From assembly GCF_003368325.1 (NCBI RefSeq), contig NZ_CP031467.1, forward strand, positions 3,844,001 to 3,908,000: 64,000 nucleotides of DNA, given 5' to 3'. The number at the start of each line of letters is the position of its first letter. The stretch's first letter is position 1. The notes below the pieces were generated by a model that saw only the letters and a list, made by a program, of their open reading frames with translations, did no database searches and was not told where the DNA came from. This document shows, piece after piece, positions 25,480 through 35,004 of this stretch. Source of the DNA: Paraburkholderia caffeinilytica. GTDB taxonomy: Bacteria; Pseudomonadota; Gammaproteobacteria; Burkholderiales; Burkholderiaceae. The translations under genes and the position numbers were made by a program.

Positions 25480-26274
25480 TTACTTGACCGGCTTGCTGAC
25501 GTCGATGCCGAACCACTGGTCCGAGATCTTCGAGAACGTGCCGTCTGCTTCGAGCTGGGTCATCGCGTCGTCGATCGCCTTGGCGAACTTCGGATTGCCC
25601 TTCCTGAACGGAATGCCCGACGGGTTGCCCGCACCGACCGTCGCGCCCGTGCGCAACGGCAACTGCGAGTTCTTCATCAGATACGCGAGCATCAGGCGGT
25701 CGTTCAGCGCCGCGTCCAGACGGCCGGCGGCGAGGTCGCGCAGGTATTCCGGCGCGCCCGGGTACGTCTTCACGTCGATGCCCGGCACCGACTTCGCCAT
25801 GTCCATGTAGTTCGTGCCCAGACCGACGCCGAGCTTCTTGCCCTTCAGGTCGTCGAGCGATTTGAACTGGCGCGTGTCGTCCTTACGCTGGATCAGTTGC
25901 GCGGCCGAGTACGTGTAGGCCGGTGAGAAATCCAGCGCCTGCTTGCGTGCGTCGGTAATGCCGACCTGGTTGACGATCACGTCGAACTTGCCCGCTTGCA
26001 GACCGGCGATGATGCCACTCCATTCGGTCGTGACGAATTCCGGCTTCACGCCGAGCCTGGCGGCGACAGCCTTGGCGATGTCCACGTCGTAGCCGACCAG
26101 TTCGCCCGACGGCGCCTTCGAATTGAACGGCGGGAAGGTGCCTTCCAGGCCGACACGCAACGTGCCGCGTTGCTTGACCTGGTCGAGCAGATCGTCCGCG
26201 TGGGCGGTGACAGCAGTAAACGACGCGCCGATCAGGCCGGCGACGAGCATCTTTTTCAGCAAGCCAAATTTCAT
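25480..26274 (-). CDS. tcyJ: Cystine-binding periplasmic protein, FliY-like
   Basis: A 264-residue solute-binding protein with a signal peptide (about 1-26, ending TAHADD). The mature start LLDQVKQRGTLRVGLEGTFP and the strands VINQVGITDARK and KKLGVGLGTNYMD align closely with FliY/TcyJ, the cystine receptor. It binds cystine and presents it to the permease encoded downstream. The gene is monocistronic at its left end apart from read-through of the terminator. The 218-bp upstream region is AT-rich, which fits a CysB-type activated promoter, but no site was identified. Confidence 0.9.
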   Translation of the reverse strand: MKFGLLKKMLVAGLIGASFTAVTAHADDLLDQVKQRGTLRVGLEGTFPPFNSKAPSGELVGYDVDIAKAVAARLGVKPEFVTTEWSGIIAGLQAGKFDVIVNQVGITDARKQALDFSPAYTYSAAQLIQRKDDTRQFKSLDDLKGKKLGVGLGTNYMDMAKSVPGIDVKTYPGAPEYLRDLAAGRLDAALNDRLMLAYLMKNSQLPLRTGATVGAGNPSGIPFRKGNPKFAKAIDDAMTQLEADGTFSKISDQWFGIDVSKPVK

Positions 26275-26492
26275 CGAGTTCCTTTTTGTTCGTCTGGCGT
26301 TTTAGCAGACGAAAGCATAACAAAACAGACTATCGAAACCTAAATACCGTTTGTTTATGTCTATATTACGGGGGCGGAGCGAGCGTGGCGGTGCGTTAGC
26401 CGGGGGTGCGGCCGGCTCGGACCAGGCGCGGATTGGGCATGAACCCGACGCTGGCGCCGACGCAAGCCGCCGGCTTTCCGGAAGACTGCCGC

Positions 26493-27554
26493 CTAGCGCA
26501 GCGCCTGCGCGCATTCGGCCACCAGCGCCGGTCCGCGATAGATGAAGCCGGTATAGAGCTGCACCAGCGAGGCGCCGGCCGCGAGCTTGGCGCGCGCATC
26601 CTCGCCCGAGAAAATTCCACCGACGCCGATGATCGGCACCGTCTCGCCGACCTCGGCGCGCAGCTTGCGGATCACTTCGTTCGACGCGTCGAATACCGGC
26701 TTGCCCGACAGGCCGCCGGCTTCGTCGCCGTATTGCATGCCGGCGACGGCGGTGCGCGACAGCGTGGTGTTGGTGGCGATCACGCCTTCGAACTTGTGGC
26801 GCAACAGCGTATCGGCGATCGATTTGATCTGTTCGTCGTCGAGATCCGGGGCGATCTTCAGGGCGAGCGGCACCAGCTTGCCGTGCATGTCGGCCAGACG
26901 CTGCTGCTTGTCCTTGAGCGCCGCGAGCAGCGCGTCGAGTTCGCCCGCGCCTTGCAGCTGGCGCAGGTTCTTCGTGTTCGGCGACGAGATGTTGACCGTC
27001 ACGTAGCTCGCGAACGGGTACACGCGTTCGAGGCAGTAGAGATAGTCTTCGGCGGCGCGCTCGATCGGCGTGTCGGCGTTCTTGCCGATGTTGAGTCCGA
27101 GAATGCCGCGATAGCGCGCGGCCTGCACGTTCTTGACGAACTGGTCGACGCCGGCATTGTTGAAGCCCATCCGGTTGATCACGGCATTCGCCTGCGGCAG
27201 GCGGAACATGCGCGGGCGCGGATTGCCCGGCTGCGCGCGCGGCGTGACCGTGCCCACTTCGATGAAGCCGAAGCCGAGCGCCGCCAGACCGTCGATGCAG
27301 GCGCCGTCCTTGTCGAGCCCCGCGGCGAGCCCGACCGGGTTGCGGAACGTCAGCCCCATCACGGTGCGCGGCGCATCCGGCACGCGTGGCGCGAGCGCGC
27401 CGGCGAGGCCGGTGCGGCCGGCCGCGCCGAGGAGGCGCAAAGTCAGGTGGTGAGCATCTTCCGCGTCCATGCGAAAGAGTTGGGCGCGTACGAGCGGGTA
27501 GAGGGAACTGAACACGGGGCGAAGCCGGGCGGCCGGAAAATGGGAACCCGCCAT
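26493..27554 (-). CDS. pyrD: Dihydroorotate dehydrogenase (quinone), class 2
   Basis: A 353-residue FMN enzyme of pyrimidine synthesis that oxidises dihydroorotate to orotate and passes electrons to ubiquinone. The class 2 hallmarks are present: an N-terminal membrane-associating helix ([21 protein letters not shown]), the FMN site [11 protein letters not shown], the catalytic-serine region [15 protein letters not shown], and the phosphate-binding [11 protein letters not shown] near the C-terminus. The ATG at 27554 gives slightly more N-terminus than needed; GTG 27518 (V13) is an alternative. It stands alone between the cystine genes and bpt. Confidence 0.96.
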   Translation of the reverse strand: MAGSHFPAARLRPVFSSLYPLVRAQLFRMDAEDAHHLTLRLLGAAGRTGLAGALAPRVPDAPRTVMGLTFRNPVGLAAGLDKDGACIDGLAALGFGFIEVGTVTPRAQPGNPRPRMFRLPQANAVINRMGFNNAGVDQFVKNVQAARYRGILGLNIGKNADTPIERAAEDYLYCLERVYPFASYVTVNISSPNTKNLRQLQGAGELDALLAALKDKQQRLADMHGKLVPLALKIAPDLDDEQIKSIADTLLRHKFEGVIATNTTLSRTAVAGMQYGDEAGGLSGKPVFDASNEVIRKLRAEVGETVPIIGVGGIFSGEDARAKLAAGASLVQLYTGFIYRGPALVAECAQALR

Positions 27555-27730
27555 TTTACCGGCTTTGGGGCATGAATGAGACTAACGGGTAGAGACGTGA
27601 AGGCGTGGGACGTGTAGGCCAGCCATATCGAACAGGGCCGGTGCGCCGCAGAAGTGCGCCGATGCGGGCAGGGCTTATCGGGTGTGGCCTCGCGTGCCGG
27701 TGTGGCCGACCTGGCGCTGGCCTCAAACCG

Positions 27731-28552
27731 TTACGGCCGCAGCGGCCCGCGCCTGCCCTGAATCGCGAGATCGACCGGCGGTAAATCGATGCTGGCGGGA
27801 TCGAGCACTTTCCAGGCGCCGTCGATCAAACCTTCGAGCGGCCGGAAATTCGCCTTGTACGCCATCTTCGGACTCTCGCGAATCCAGTAGCCGAGGTACA
27901 CGTACGGCAGCTTGAGGCTCTTCGCCTGTTCGATCTGCCAGTAGATGTTGTAGGTGCCGAAGCTGGTGTGCGGCAGGCCCGGCTCGAAGAACGTGTACAC
28001 CGACGAGAGCCCGTCGCCGAGGATGTCGATCATGCTGATCATGCGCAGAATGCCGGGCGCCGCCGGATGGTCCGGCAGCGGCTCGCGGAACTCGACCAGC
28101 CGCGAGTTGATCCGGCTCTGCAGCAGGAACTGTTCGTACTGGTCGCGGCTGTCGCGGTCCATGCCGCCGCCGGCATGCCGTGCCGATTGATAGCGCATAT
28201 AGAGCGCGTAGTGCTCTTCGTCGTAGTGCAGTGGGGCGACTGTTGCGATCAGCTCGCCATGCTTCTTCCACACCCGGCGTTGCGTGCGGTTCGCCTCGAA
28301 ACGATCGACCGGCACGCGCACCGGCACGCAGGCGCGGCAGCCATCGCAATACGGGCGGTAGGTGAAGACGCCGGAACGACGGAAGCCGGCTTTGACGAGG
28401 TCGGTGTAGACGTCGGAGTTGATCAGGTGACTGGGCGTGGCGACTTGCGAACGCGCGATGCGTCCATCCAGATAACTGCAGGGATAGGGCGCCGTTGCAT
28501 AAAATTGCAGCGCGGAAAGCGGAGAAAGAGGCAGCTCGTTGGGATGAGTCAC
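27731..28552 (-). CDS. bpt: Aspartate/glutamate leucyltransferase (N-degron pathway)
   Basis: A 273-residue protein starting at GTG 28552. It attaches leucine from Leu-tRNA to proteins with N-terminal Asp or Glu, marking them for ClpS/ClpAP. The N-terminal cysteine motif [13 protein letters not shown], the QRRVWKKH region and the C-terminal YLGYWI..KMAYK segment are all diagnostic of the ATE/Bpt family. It lies 116 bp downstream of aat on the same strand, so the two N-degron transferases are probably co-transcribed. Confidence 0.95.
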   Translation of the reverse strand: MTHPNELPLSPLSALQFYATAPYPCSYLDGRIARSQVATPSHLINSDVYTDLVKAGFRRSGVFTYRPYCDGCRACVPVRVPVDRFEANRTQRRVWKKHGELIATVAPLHYDEEHYALYMRYQSARHAGGGMDRDSRDQYEQFLLQSRINSRLVEFREPLPDHPAAPGILRMISMIDILGDGLSSVYTFFEPGLPHTSFGTYNIYWQIEQAKSLKLPYVYLGYWIRESPKMAYKANFRPLEGLIDGAWKVLDPASIDLPPVDLAIQGRRGPLRP

Positions 28553-28668
28553 GTTGGCAGCTCTCGATGCGTCTCTGGTATTGCAAACCCGGCGCCTTGC
28601 GGTTTGAAACCCGCGGCTCGTGATCCGCGGCTCGGTAGGCGGCGGATCCGGATTCGGCCTGATTCTTC

Positions 28669-29406
28669 CTACGCCGCCGGCGCGACAACATTGCGCAAGA
28701 CGGTCTTGTCGAAACGCCAGGGAATCGGCGGCGCATCGACAGACGCGCGAACGTGCGCGATGAACGCTTTGCGCGCGATCTCGCGACCGCCCAGCGACGC
28801 CAGATGCGACGTGTTCTGCTGGCAGTCTATCATTTCTATTTCGTGACAGCGCAAGTGTCCGACAAGCGCGGCCAGCGCCACTTTCGAAGCATCGGTGACC
28901 TCCGCGAACATCGATTCGCCGAAGAACATCCGGCCGAACGACACCCCGTACAAACCGCCCACGCGCCTGCCTTCGAACCAGGTTTCGATGCTGTGCGCGT
29001 CGCCCACGCGGTGCAGCGACGAATAAGCTTCGACCACGTCCGCGGTGATCCACGTGCCACGCTGGCCACGCCGCGGCGCCTGCGCGCAGGCACGCATCAC
29101 GGCGGCGAAATCATGGTCGACGCGGACTTCCCACGCGTCCTCGCGCAACACGCGCCTGAGCGTCTTGCGCAGCGACGGCGACAGCTTGAATTCGGCGGGG
29201 CGCAGGATCATACGCGGGTCGGGACTCCACCACAGCACCGGCTGGCCGTCCGAGTACCACGGGAAGATGCCGCGCCGATAGGCGTCGATCAGCCGCGACG
29301 GCAGCAGGTCCGCACTGGCGGCGAGCAGGCCGGGTGCGCCGCTTGCCGCGCCGAGCGCGCGCTCGACGGAGGGAAACGGATCGTCAGGTCCGAGCCAGGG
29401 AACCAT
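28669..29406 (-). CDS. aat: Leucyl/phenylalanyl-tRNA-protein transferase
   Basis: A 245-residue enzyme that adds Leu or Phe from aminoacyl-tRNA to proteins with N-terminal Lys or Arg. The family core is complete: [21 protein letters not shown] near the start, [28 protein letters not shown] and [16 protein letters not shown]. The start is 10 bp after the NUDIX stop and bpt follows. Together aat and bpt cover both classes of secondary destabilising residue. Confidence 0.96.
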   Translation of the reverse strand: MVPWLGPDDPFPSVERALGAASGAPGLLAASADLLPSRLIDAYRRGIFPWYSDGQPVLWWSPDPRMILRPAEFKLSPSLRKTLRRVLREDAWEVRVDHDFAAVMRACAQAPRRGQRGTWITADVVEAYSSLHRVGDAHSIETWFEGRRVGGLYGVSFGRMFFGESMFAEVTDASKVALAALVGHLRCHEIEMIDCQQNTSHLASLGGREIARKAFIAHVRASVDAPPIPWRFDKTVLRNVVAPAA

Positions 29407-29415
29407 GCGCGCCGC

Positions 29416-29961
29416 TCAACCTTCGCGCAGCGAGCGGAAGATGTCGCCCGTGTGCAGCCCGAAGCTGCCGGCGGCGCGGTCGGCGAAAAAGAAACGCAGG
29501 GTCTGGCCGACCGTCGGAAAGGCGATCTCGTCCCACGGAATGTCGTGTTCCTCGAAGAGTTTCACTTCGAGGCTTTCCTCGCCGGCGGCGATGTCGAGGT
29601 CGAGCAGCCGCGCCATATAGAAAAGATGCACCTGATGCACGTGCGGCACGTTCAGCAGCGAGAACAGGTTCTGCACCTCGACGCGCGCGCCGGCTTCTTC
29701 CAGCGTTTCGCGCGAAGCCGCTTCGGCGGTGGTTTCGCCCATTTCCATGAAGCCTGCCGGCAGCGTCCAGTAACCGTAGCGCGGTTCGATCGCGCGACGG
29801 CACAACAGCACTTTGTCGTCCCAGACCGGGACGGTGCCGACCACGTTGCGCGGATTCTGATAATGCACCGTGCCGCAACTTCCACATACGAAGCGCTCGC
29901 GGTTGTCACCCGGCGGAATGCTCAGGCTGACGCCGTGGCCGCAGACAGAACAGAATTTCAT
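29416..29961 (-). CDS. NUDIX hydrolase with N-terminal zinc ribbon
   Basis: A 181-residue protein. Two Cys-x-x-Cys pairs (C4, C7 and C26, C29) form a zinc ribbon as in NudC-like enzymes. The Nudix box is intact from G70 to A92, with E76, R84, E85, E88 and E89 in place. A likely role is pyrophosphate hydrolysis of a nucleotide cofactor such as NADH or ADP-ribose. It is shorter than NudC itself, so NADH pyrophosphatase activity is only a possibility. It is the first gene of the NUDIX-aat-bpt leftward group. Confidence 0.9.
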   Translation of the reverse strand: MKFCSVCGHGVSLSIPPGDNRERFVCGSCGTVHYQNPRNVVGTVPVWDDKVLLCRRAIEPRYGYWTLPAGFMEMGETTAEAASRETLEEAGARVEVQNLFSLLNVPHVHQVHLFYMARLLDLDIAAGEESLEVKLFEEHDIPWDEIAFPTVGQTLRFFFADRAAGSFGLHTGDIFRSLREG

Positions 29962-30307
29962 AGGAAGGGGACGAGAAAGGGTGATAGGAGTTTATCACTG
30001 GGGCGCGTCTTGTCGGGATCGGAGCATGGCGGTGGCGCCAGTCGGCGCAGGGTGGGGATGTTCGGCGGGCCAGGCCGCACTGCCGCGCGTGCCTGTCACT
30101 ATGGTTCAAGAAGGATGTGGATCTGTTTGGAGTCCGGATCAACGGGCGCGAGTGAGGGCGCGCTCGGGCCGCGACGGTGCTGAGCGTGGTTCACGCTTGC
30201 CAACGATTCGGAGGCTAGTCCGGCAACGAACAGAGGTGCGGGAAAGATGCGTGCAATCGGGCACGCAGAACGCGCTCAACCGCGAGGCGGGGAACGGGAG
30301 ACAGAAA
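29962..30307. other. Intergenic region between NUDIX gene and tRNA-fMet
   Basis: No convincing gene. It should hold the promoter of the NUDIX-aat-bpt group near its left end. Open frames in it have atypical composition and no ribosome binding site. Confidence 0.5.
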
Positions 30308-30338
30308 ACAAAAAAGGCCTGCCGGTTGGGCAAGCCTT
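30308..30338 (-). terminator. Intrinsic terminator of tRNA-fMet
   Basis: A 10-bp stem with one G-T pair (30314-30323 with 30329-30338), a 5-base loop and a T-run on the minus strand, 47 bp downstream of the tRNA 3' end. Confidence 0.85.
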
Positions 30339-30384
30339 CAAGTTTTTCGACGTTTCGAACCGCTTTAGCCACTTAAGCGCTACT

Positions 30385-30461
<77 letters not shown>

Positions 30462-30758
30462 TCCGTCGAAGAAAAGATTATAGAACAAAGCCGAGGCCAA
30501 AGCAATAGCTAGTTAAGGAACGGTTTCAATAGGATCCGATAGGTTGCAATGCGGGTTCTCCAATACGGGTTCCAATACGCGCGCGCCGATGCGATGCGAA
30601 CTCCGAAGCGCACCGGCCTCCGAAGTCGCGGTGTGAATTGCCGGCGTCGCATGCCGGAATGCCCGCTTGGCGTGCTGCGCTAGAATCCAGGTTCTCTTCG
30701 CGCGCCGGCATGCATGGTCAACGGCCTGCGCTTCACCTCTTACCTTGCTCTGAACTCC

Positions 30759-31256
30759 ATGGATATCGCTCACGATCTACAGGTGATTGCCGCTCAGGAA
30801 CAAGCGCTGGTGTTCCCGCAATTCGATACCGACCGCGCATGGCAGATCGGCGCCTATCTGCACGAGGTCGCCAAGGCGCGCGGCATTGCCGCGGCCATCG
30901 ACGTGCGCACCTTCGGTCAACCACTGTTCTTCAGCTTGCTCGAGGGAGCGACGCCGGACAACGTCGACTGGGCGCGCCGCAAGGGCAACACGGTCGCGCA
31001 TTTCCGGCGCAGTTCGTACGCGATCGGTTTGAAGATGCAGCAGGCGGGCAGCACGCTCGCCGACAAGCACGGCTTGCCGGTCACGGAATATGCGTCCCAT
31101 GGCGGCGCGTTTCCGCTGACGGTGGCGGGCGCCGGCGTGATCGGCACGATCACGGTGTCCGGTTTGCCGCAACGCGCCGATCATGAACTGGTGGTGGAAG
31201 CGCTGTGCGCTCACCTCGGCCACGACTACAGCAAGCTCGCGCTTGCAAAGGCCTGA
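30759..31256 (+). CDS. UPF0303 / heme-degrading-domain-like protein
   Basis: A 165-residue cytoplasmic protein of the GlcG/HbpS-like fold family, UPF0303 branch. Characteristic segments are [34 protein letters not shown] and [23 protein letters not shown] 30759 begins the conserved part. The family function is not established. The SMR transporter gene starts 4 bp after its stop, so the two are in one transcript. Confidence 0.82.
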   Translation: MDIAHDLQVIAAQEQALVFPQFDTDRAWQIGAYLHEVAKARGIAAAIDVRTFGQPLFFSLLEGATPDNVDWARRKGNTVAHFRRSSYAIGLKMQQAGSTLADKHGLPVTEYASHGGAFPLTVAGAGVIGTITVSGLPQRADHELVVEALCAHLGHDYSKLALAKA

Positions 31257-31260
31257 GGCG

Positions 31261-31599
31261 ATGCGGATGCCTCCCTATGCGCTGCTCGCCATTGCGATCG
31301 TTGCCGAAGTCATCGCGACCTCCGCCATGCGAGCCTCGGAAGGTTTTTCGCGGCTATTGCCCGCAGCGGTCGTGGTGATCGGCTACGGCATCGCGTTCTA
31401 CTGCCTGTCGCTCACGCTGAAGACTATTCCGGTGGGCATCGTCTACGCGGTGTGGTCCGGCGCCGGCATCGTGCTGATCACGCTGGTCGCGGTCGTCATG
31501 TACCGGCAGGTGCCTGACGTGCCGGCCGTCATCGGGCTCGGGCTGATCATTGCCGGCGTCGCCGTGCTGAACATGTTCTCGAAGATGCAGGCGCACTGA
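31261..31599 (+). CDS. Small multidrug resistance (SMR) family transporter
   Basis: A 112-residue protein with four transmembrane helices. E16 in helix 1 (IAIVAEVIATSAM) is the essential proton- and substrate-coupling glutamate, and YAVWSGAGIVLITLVAVVM is the helix 3 signature (WxGxG). EmrE-like members export quaternary ammonium compounds; guanidinium exporters are the other branch. The longer loop after helix 1 (SEGFSRLLP) and the AVWSGAG motif fit the EmrE type better. It follows the UPF0303 gene by 4 bp. Confidence 0.93.
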   Translation: MRMPPYALLAIAIVAEVIATSAMRASEGFSRLLPAAVVVIGYGIAFYCLSLTLKTIPVGIVYAVWSGAGIVLITLVAVVMYRQVPDVPAVIGLGLIIAGVAVLNMFSKMQAH

Positions 31600-31613
31600 A
31601 CGTACGCCGAGCG

Positions 31614-31997
31614 TTACTTGCAGCGCACGATCATCGAACGGTTTTTCACGTTGGCCGAGACGACGTTTGTGACGCTGCCGCCCGCGGCGCCGCCTTCGTC
31701 GTTGTCTTTCGACACGATGTCGTAGCCGGTTGCGCCACATGCCTTGCCGGCCTGCACGTAGCAGGAGGCCCAACTGGACGCGGCGTCGGCGCCGCTGCAG
31801 TTCACCGCGAAGCCGGTCTGGCCGTTCGGCAGATTGATCAGCGAGGTGGTGTTCGACGATGCGCAGCCGCCGAGACCCGCGCCGAGCAGCACGGCGGCGG
31901 GCAGGGCGACAGACAGGGACGCCCTGCGGACCAGAGCAAGCGCGGCGCCGCTGGGTTGGAAGCGGCCGGAGCGGCGCAGTTGCGTCATGAAATGCAT
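31614..31997 (-). CDS. Small predicted lipoprotein, unknown function
   Basis: A 127-residue protein with a long basic and hydrophobic leader ending in the lipobox LGGC (near residue 44), so it is probably membrane-anchored. The mature part has four further cysteines (NCSGAD, ASCYVQAGKACG, IVRCK), which could form two disulfides. ATG 31997 follows AAAGGAA at about 9 bases. It resembles small Burkholderia lipoproteins, but I do not recognise a named family. It converges on the SMR gene with 14 bp between stops. Confidence 0.75.
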   Translation of the reverse strand: MHFMTQLRRSGRFQPSGAALALVRRASLSVALPAAVLLGAGLGGCASSNTTSLINLPNGQTGFAVNCSGADAASSWASCYVQAGKACGATGYDIVSKDNDEGGAAGGSVTNVVSANVKNRSMIVRCK

Positions 31998-32064
31998 CGT
32001 GATGGTTCCTTTCAAATAGATATCGAGACTTCTCGCCACGCACACCGCACGTGTGCCCACAAGG

Positions 32065-32256
32065 CTAGGACGTTTCGATCGTGATGCCTGCCGCGCTGAC
32101 CAGTTGACGGCTTTCCGCGCCGCTTTCGGTCGCAGCGTCTTCCCAGATGCTGATGGCCTTCGGAATGTCGATCCCGTGACTTTCGGCGTAAGCAAACCAG
32201 GTGTTTGCCGCATCCGGTTCAGGCAGTTCGTGGTTCTGCAGAAAATATTTTCCCAT
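32065..32256 (-). CDS. Small hypothetical protein
   Basis: 63 residues, acidic (PEPDAANTWFAYAESHGIDI), without signal peptide or membrane segment. A GAGGA-like site lies about 12 bases upstream of ATG 32256. It is on the same strand as the lipoprotein gene, 67 bp upstream of it. No family is recognised; coding is inferred from composition and the start signal. Confidence 0.5.
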   Translation of the reverse strand: MGKYFLQNHELPEPDAANTWFAYAESHGIDIPKAISIWEDAATESGAESRQLVSAAGITIETS

Positions 32257-32522
32257 ATTGCGCTCGCTGTCCTCGAAAAGGCGTCCCTGCGTCAGTACGG
32301 ATCTTCCTGGTGAACCCGTTCGACAGAAGCAGCCGGCGCAAGTGCAATCCGGTGTATCGACCGGCATGCGGCGCTTACCGGTGCGGGGCGCGCGACCTTG
32401 ATCGGGCGGCTGAGGGAGGCTGGACCGCGGTCCGGCCGCGCGAGTACCATAGCGGGCATGTCCGGGGGCGGCCGGTTCTCCCCGGTGCCCGTTTTCCGCC
32501 GGATACTTCTGATGAGGCGACC

Positions 32523-32807
32523 ATGGAAATTCGGTTTCCCGCGGACGCGCCCGCTTACCGCGACTCCAATCTGACGGTTGTCTTTCCCGCGCTAGTCGAC
32601 GGCGAACCGGTGCCGTGCGCGATTTCGGTCGAAGCGCTCGAGGATCACTTCGGCGCGTACACCGAGGATCTCGAAGGCTGGATGCGAGCGTTCGACGCCG
32701 GGCGTCCGCACATCGAGGCGGTGGCGCGCGAGCATTTGCAGATCAGCAACGGCACGCCTGTCCTGCTCAAGAGCGGCCACTTTCCGCCTGGCAACGTGGC
32801 GGGCTGA
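32523..32807 (+). CDS. DUF1488 family protein
   Basis: A 94-residue soluble protein. The central YxxDLxGWxxAF segment (YTEDLEGWMRAFDAGRPHI) and the start FPADAPAYRDSNLTVVFPA match DUF1488, a small beta-proteobacterial family of unknown function. It stands alone, with no neighbour closer than 140 bp. Confidence 0.75.
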   Translation: MEIRFPADAPAYRDSNLTVVFPALVDGEPVPCAISVEALEDHFGAYTEDLEGWMRAFDAGRPHIEAVAREHLQISNGTPVLLKSGHFPPGNVAG

Positions 32808-32948
32808 TCCGGTTCACTCGCTGATGCACGAATAACTCGGCTCAACGGGTTCACTCGCACGTGTACGAACAGCGCGTCTCAGCCGGTTCACTCGCGCATG
32901 CACGAGCAGCCTGCGTCAAACCCGCTGGCTTTTGAAAGCCGTCCGCAA

Positions 32949-33959
32949 TCAGGCGGTTTTCGCGGCGTCCCGGCGCGTGTCCGTATTCGCCGCTACCGCC
33001 GCGCGCGCGGCGTCGAACGCATGCCGGATACCGTCTTCATACGAGGTCTTGGCGATCGGGCCGATCAGCCGTGTCAGCGCGGAGTCGTCAAGCACAACCG
33101 GCTCGGTCATCAGGTAGTTCATCTCCACCAGTTCCCGCATCAGCGGATTGAAAAGGCCTAGCAGGCGCAGCAGCGTCTTGCCGGCCACCATCAGCTTCGG
33201 CTCGCGGCCCGCCAGCGCAAAGGCCTGTCTTGCCACCTCGCGCTGCGTGATCGTGCCCGTGCCGGCCAGATGCCACCAGCGACCGTACGCGTCGGGCGTG
33301 CGCGTGAGTTTCTCGACCACCGGTCCGATATCGGGCAGGTAGATGAATTCATGCGGCACGTCGATCGGCCCGATCACCTGCGCGCGCTTGCCGTGCGCCG
33401 CGGCCTCGAATATGCCGTTGATCAGACTGCGTTCGATACAGTGACCGTAGAAATCCGGCAGGCGCAGCACGAGTGTCGACAGGCGGGTCGACCCGCTCGC
33501 GCGCCCGTGCGCCGCGAGCACCCGTTTTTCCTGTTCGAGCCGCATCTTGCCTTTGAACGTATGGGGCTCGCGCGGATGATTTTCGCTGATCGGATTGCCG
33601 CGCGCGCGGCCGTACGGATACACGGTGCCGATCAGAATGAAGCGTTCGACGCCCGCCGCCGTCACGCCGTCGAGGGTTCTTGCCATGAGCGGCGGATGCG
33701 CGGCGAACTGGTCGTAGGGCACGCCCACCAGATAGATCACCGTCTGCAACCCGGCCGCCGCGGCGCTGATCGAATCCGGATCGTCCGGATTCCACGTGAC
33801 GATTTCCGCATGCGGGTCGTGGCCGAAGGCCGCCTCGAGCGGCGCGCGCGAACGGCCGACCACCCGGTAGTCGCGGCCCGCCGCGCTCAGCGCCGCCCCG
33901 ATGATCTGGCCGGCCGCGCCCGCGGCACCGAATAAACCCACTTTCCCAATGGCTTGCAT
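32949..33959 (-). CDS. NAD-dependent epimerase/dehydratase-like protein (extended SDR)
   Basis: A 336-residue protein with a Rossmann start VGLFGAAGAAGQIIG (glycine motif at residues 11-17), a LIGTVYPYG strand, and LRLPDFYGHCIERSLINGIF typical of epimerases. A standard YxxxK active-site pair is not obvious, so it may be an atypical SDR. ATG 33959 has CAGGAG eight bases upstream, which excludes a longer start. It is divergent from the TetR gene, with a doubled palindrome between them, and is the likely main target of that regulator. Confidence 0.85.
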   Translation of the reverse strand: MQAIGKVGLFGAAGAAGQIIGAALSAAGRDYRVVGRSRAPLEAAFGHDPHAEIVTWNPDDPDSISAAAAGLQTVIYLVGVPYDQFAAHPPLMARTLDGVTAAGVERFILIGTVYPYGRARGNPISENHPREPHTFKGKMRLEQEKRVLAAHGRASGSTRLSTLVLRLPDFYGHCIERSLINGIFEAAAHGKRAQVIGPIDVPHEFIYLPDIGPVVEKLTRTPDAYGRWWHLAGTGTITQREVARQAFALAGREPKLMVAGKTLLRLLGLFNPLMRELVEMNYLMTEPVVLDDSALTRLIGPIAKTSYEDGIRHAFDAARAAVAANTDTRRDAAKTA

Positions 33960-34024
33960 GAACGACTCCTGAAAACGGCGCCGCGTCGCGCCTGATGGAA
34001 GTTGTCTGATCGATGAGAATTTAG

Positions 34025-34051
34025 TGAACACCGTTCAGTAAACAGTGTTCA
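34025..34051. promoter_or_regulatory. Two adjacent palindromic operators between TetR and epimerase genes
   Basis: TGAACACCGTTCA (34025-34037) is a perfect palindrome about a 3-base centre. TAAACAGTGTTCA (34039-34051) is a near copy in the other orientation, offset by 14 bases. The pair lies 66 bp upstream of the epimerase start and 35-61 bp from the candidate TetR starts, as expected for an autoregulated divergent TetR promoter. Confidence 0.75.
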
Positions 34052-34094
34052 GTTTAATTTGACTTTTCAGTTTGTCAACCCGAAAATGTTCGTC

Positions 34095-34958
34095 ATGGGA
34101 ATCGTCGAACGAAAAAGCCGTCAGAAACAGGCGCTGCGTGAGCGCATCCTCGATGCAGCGCGGCGCATCGTCATGCGCGAAGGCTTCGCCGCGCTGTCAA
34201 TGCGCAAGATTGCGGACGCCATCGAGTATTCGCCCGCCACGCTGTACCTTCACTTCGCGAGCCGCGATGAGATTGCGCAGACCTTGTGTGCGGAAGGTTA
34301 TGCGCAATTGCTGGAGACGTTCGTGCCGCTTGCGCAGATCGCCGATCCGGCAGAGCGGCTGAAGGCGCTTGGGCGTGCGTATGTGGCATTCGGCGTCGCG
34401 CATCCGGAGACCTACCGGCTGATCTTCATGGAAGACCCGAGCTACACCGGCGCGGCGCTGGGCGGTGCGGCCACCGCGTCGGGCAAAACGAACCTCGCGC
34501 CAGCGAAAGCGGACGACGATCCCGGTGACGCTGCCTTGCACATCATGCTCACCGCGCTCGAAGAATTGAAAGCGGCGGGGCGTTTGTCCGCATCGATGGA
34601 CCTGGCCGTGTGGGCGGAAGCGTTCTGGGCGACCCTGCACGGCATCGTCGCGCTCAACCTCACATGCCCCGTATTTCCGGGCGCTCCGCTGGACACGGTG
34701 GTGGGCGTCGCGCTCGATACCTGGCTGGGTACGCAATCCGCCGGGCAGCCGCAACGCGCGGCAAGATCCGCGCGCGCCGGCGGCAAGAAAAAGTCCGCGG
34801 AAGCGCCGGCGGAATTGCACGCCGAGGCGGGTGGCGAACCGGCTGCGCAACCGTCCCAGCCGTCCCAGCCAGCGGCACGGGCCGGTAAAAAGGCCACCAA
34901 GCCGGCCGGAGCTTCGGCCAACGAACCTGCGACCAAGCCCAAAGCCGCGAGTGCGTGA
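34095..34958 (+). CDS. TetR family transcriptional regulator with Lys/Ala-rich tail
   Basis: About 287 residues. The N-terminal helix-turn-helix is clear: RERILDAARRIVMREGFAAL, then MRKIADAIEYSPATLYLHF. A ligand-binding domain of about 150 residues follows, then a disordered tail of about 65 residues rich in Ala, Lys and Pro (AGKKATKPAG). Such tails are uncommon in TetR proteins and may add non-specific DNA affinity. ATG 34095 or 34086 are both possible. It is divergent from the epimerase gene across the doubled palindrome. Confidence 0.88.
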   Translation: MGIVERKSRQKQALRERILDAARRIVMREGFAALSMRKIADAIEYSPATLYLHFASRDEIAQTLCAEGYAQLLETFVPLAQIADPAERLKALGRAYVAFGVAHPETYRLIFMEDPSYTGAALGGAATASGKTNLAPAKADDDPGDAALHIMLTALEELKAAGRLSASMDLAVWAEAFWATLHGIVALNLTCPVFPGAPLDTVVGVALDTWLGTQSAGQPQRAARSARAGGKKKSAEAPAELHAEAGGEPAAQPSQPSQPAARAGKKATKPAGASANEPATKPKAASA

Positions 34959-35004
34959 TAACGTTCAGTTCCGGTTCAATTCGCGGCATCGTGCCTAGCC
35001 CCCC

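Noticed and set aside
30462..30758. Open frames between tRNA-fMet and the UPF0303 gene
   Set aside because: Atypical composition and no start signals; the stretch is treated as promoter region.
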